DNA of 64,000 bases from Rhodospirillaceae bacterium UBA1479 (GTDB taxonomy: Bacteria; Pseudomonadota; Alphaproteobacteria; Rhodospirillales; Casp-alpha2), in contig DCRZ01000010.1 of the NCBI GenBank assembly GCA_002325375.1, forward strand, positions 62,001 through 126,000, in the 5' to 3' direction. The position numbers were made by a program, and so were the translations under genes. Each line of letters starts with the position of its first letter. Position 1 is the first letter of the stretch. This document shows positions 63,253 through 64,000 of this stretch, in pieces. The notes under the pieces are model-generated. The model was given only the letters and a program-made list of their open reading frames with translations. It searched no databases and was not told where the DNA came from.

Positions 63253-63658
63253 CGATGTTTTCGGCGGCCCAGGCATAGCCGTCTTCGAAGGTGCAGAAGG
63301 TCCGGGTTTCGCATTCGGTGCGGGACATGACCGCCTTGGACGTGATGTAAAACCGGCAGGCGAGTTCGATGCAGACGTTGCCGCCCGTGATCAAGGCGCA
63401 GCGCTGCCGCGTTTCGCCCATGGTTTGCGAACGGGCAAATACAAGCTTGGCGATCTTGTTCCAGTCCCCCTGCGGCGGGATGAAGCCGCGCAGGTCCACG
63501 ACGGCCGGCAGCCCGGGATCGATGCCGTTGCCAAAGAGCCGCGCCGAGGCGGCGCGCTGCCGATCGACCCATTGGTCAACGTCGAAAACACCGCCGAACT
63601 TGAACAGCAGAACCCCGTTATCGTCCAACCTCATATCGAATTCGAAATCCGTATCCAT
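63224..63658 (-). CDS. Unrecognised 144-aa protein overlapping the comM end
   Basis: Compact soluble protein starting MDTDFEFDMRLDDNGVLLFK. The pattern of a beta strand, a helix (DVDQWVDRQRAASARLF), PAVVDLRGFIPPQGDW and a cysteine pair further on (TECETRTFCTFEDGYAW) suggests a small alpha/beta fold similar in outline to STAS-type domains, but I do not recognise a family. GC-rich codons match the genome, so it is native rather than imported. It overlaps comM by 29 bases, convergent. The 121-base gap before the HIT gene has no clear site. Confidence 0.6.
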   Translation of the reverse strand: MDTDFEFDMRLDDNGVLLFKFGGVFDVDQWVDRQRAASARLFGNGIDPGLPAVVDLRGFIPPQGDWNKIAKLVFARSQTMGETRQRCALITGGNVCIELACRFYITSKAVMSRTECETRTFCTFEDGYAWAAENIVTPVPSRLH

Positions 63659-63780
63659 GCATAATCCCCCGGTTATTCATGGTCGATGAATTCATACGAA
63701 AGTATGTCACCTGGATTTTGCAAAGAAAACCGCAAAACGGTATGTAATTCAGACCGTTATGAGATCCGGCCGGGGCGCGG

Positions 63781-64000
63781 TCAGGGCCGCTTGAGCATCG
63801 GGCCGACGGGTTCGCCCCCGACGATGTGAAGGTGCAGGTGGGGCACGTCCTGATGGCCGTTCGTGCCTGTATTGGCGATCAGCCGATAGCCGTCTTCGGT
63901 CACGCCCAGCTTGTCGGCGACCTTCTTGATGGCCCGGGTATAGGCGAGGATTTCCGCGTCGCTGGCGTTTTCCGAGAAATCGCTCATGTCGACGTAATGT
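63781..64000 (-). CDS. HIT-family (HINT-like) protein, N-terminus cut by the window edge
   Basis: The C-terminal 72 residues of a histidine-triad nucleotide-binding protein are present, entering from beyond base 64000 in frame (HYVDMSDFSE). The histidine triad is VPHLHLHIVGGE, and NTGTNGHQDVPH precedes it, both typical of HinT-type purine-nucleoside phosphoramidase. The first part of about 45 residues lies outside the window. It is on the minus strand with no clear terminator seen after it. Confidence 0.92.
   Translation of the reverse strand, partial: HYVDMSDFSENASDAEILAYTRAIKKVADKLGVTEDGYRLIANTGTNGHQDVPHLHLHIVGGEPVGPMLKRP

Overview
The window is a 64 kb piece of a GC-rich bacterial chromosome and reads as core genome. 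Gene content and order point to an alphaproteobacterium, probably in or near the Rhodospirillales. The markers are a MucR/Ros regulator, a Fur/Mur-type regulator, a bactofilin, a DUF2244 protein, a fused malic enzyme, the order rimP-nusA-ylxR-infB, the order lnt-corC-ybeY-phoH-miaB, and mutS/glnD/murJ/trpS together. This assignment is an inference from synteny and families; no rRNA or tRNA gene was seen.

Layout. 1-17.1 kb is almost all on the minus strand: the translation/transcription operon rimP-nusA-ylxR-infB behind a promoter and a leader terminator, then trmB and metK, then lnt-corC-ybeY-phoH-miaB, fur and mucR. After a lone plus-strand TusA-like gene come tsaB, a large membrane protein and a nitroreductase. 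17.2-19.4 kb holds two envelope genes, a polysaccharide deacetylase and a Bax-like glucosaminidase. 19.7-30.3 kb (minus) holds nfuA, trpS, murJ, glnD and mutS. A block of about 1.3 kb that is visibly AT-rich sits between glnD and mutS. It carries an orphan alpha-helical, probably membrane-anchored protein, nested inverted repeats and direct repeats, and is the only clear foreign segment here.

30.3-39 kb holds maeB with a strong terminator, a macro-domain hydrolase, ppa, a stand-alone BLUF blue-light sensor, a SulP transporter, an isocitrate lyase/PEP mutase family enzyme and an AmpG-like permease. 39-46.7 kb holds a beta carbonic anhydrase, typA, a PfkB kinase, a CysZ/EI24 membrane protein, a bactofilin, a lipoprotein, nth, a DUF2244 protein and dapB. 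46.7-52.2 kb is the heat-shock cluster dnaJ-dnaK and grpE-hrcA; a long near-perfect palindrome follows dnaJ directly. 52.4-54.9 kb holds rph, rdgB and hemW. 54.9-63.3 kb holds an LppC-type lipoprotein divergent from rsmI-yraN-BON-SirB1-gshB, then a dienelactone hydrolase, a SixA-like phosphatase and comM. The window ends in a short orphan gene and a truncated HIT-family gene.

How the genes fit together. Most are housekeeping: translation and tRNA modification (infB, nusA, rimP, trmB, miaB, tsaB, ybeY, trpS, rph, rsmI, typA), envelope growth and recycling (lnt, murJ, AmpG, Bax-like, LppC-like, bactofilin), protein folding (dnaK, dnaJ, grpE, hrcA), DNA repair (mutS, nth) and nitrogen signalling (glnD). 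Less routine are the AT-rich insert, a lysine/alanine/proline tail on GlnD, palindromes placed on the ppa and typA promoter regions, the leader terminator before rimP, and the palindrome after dnaJ.
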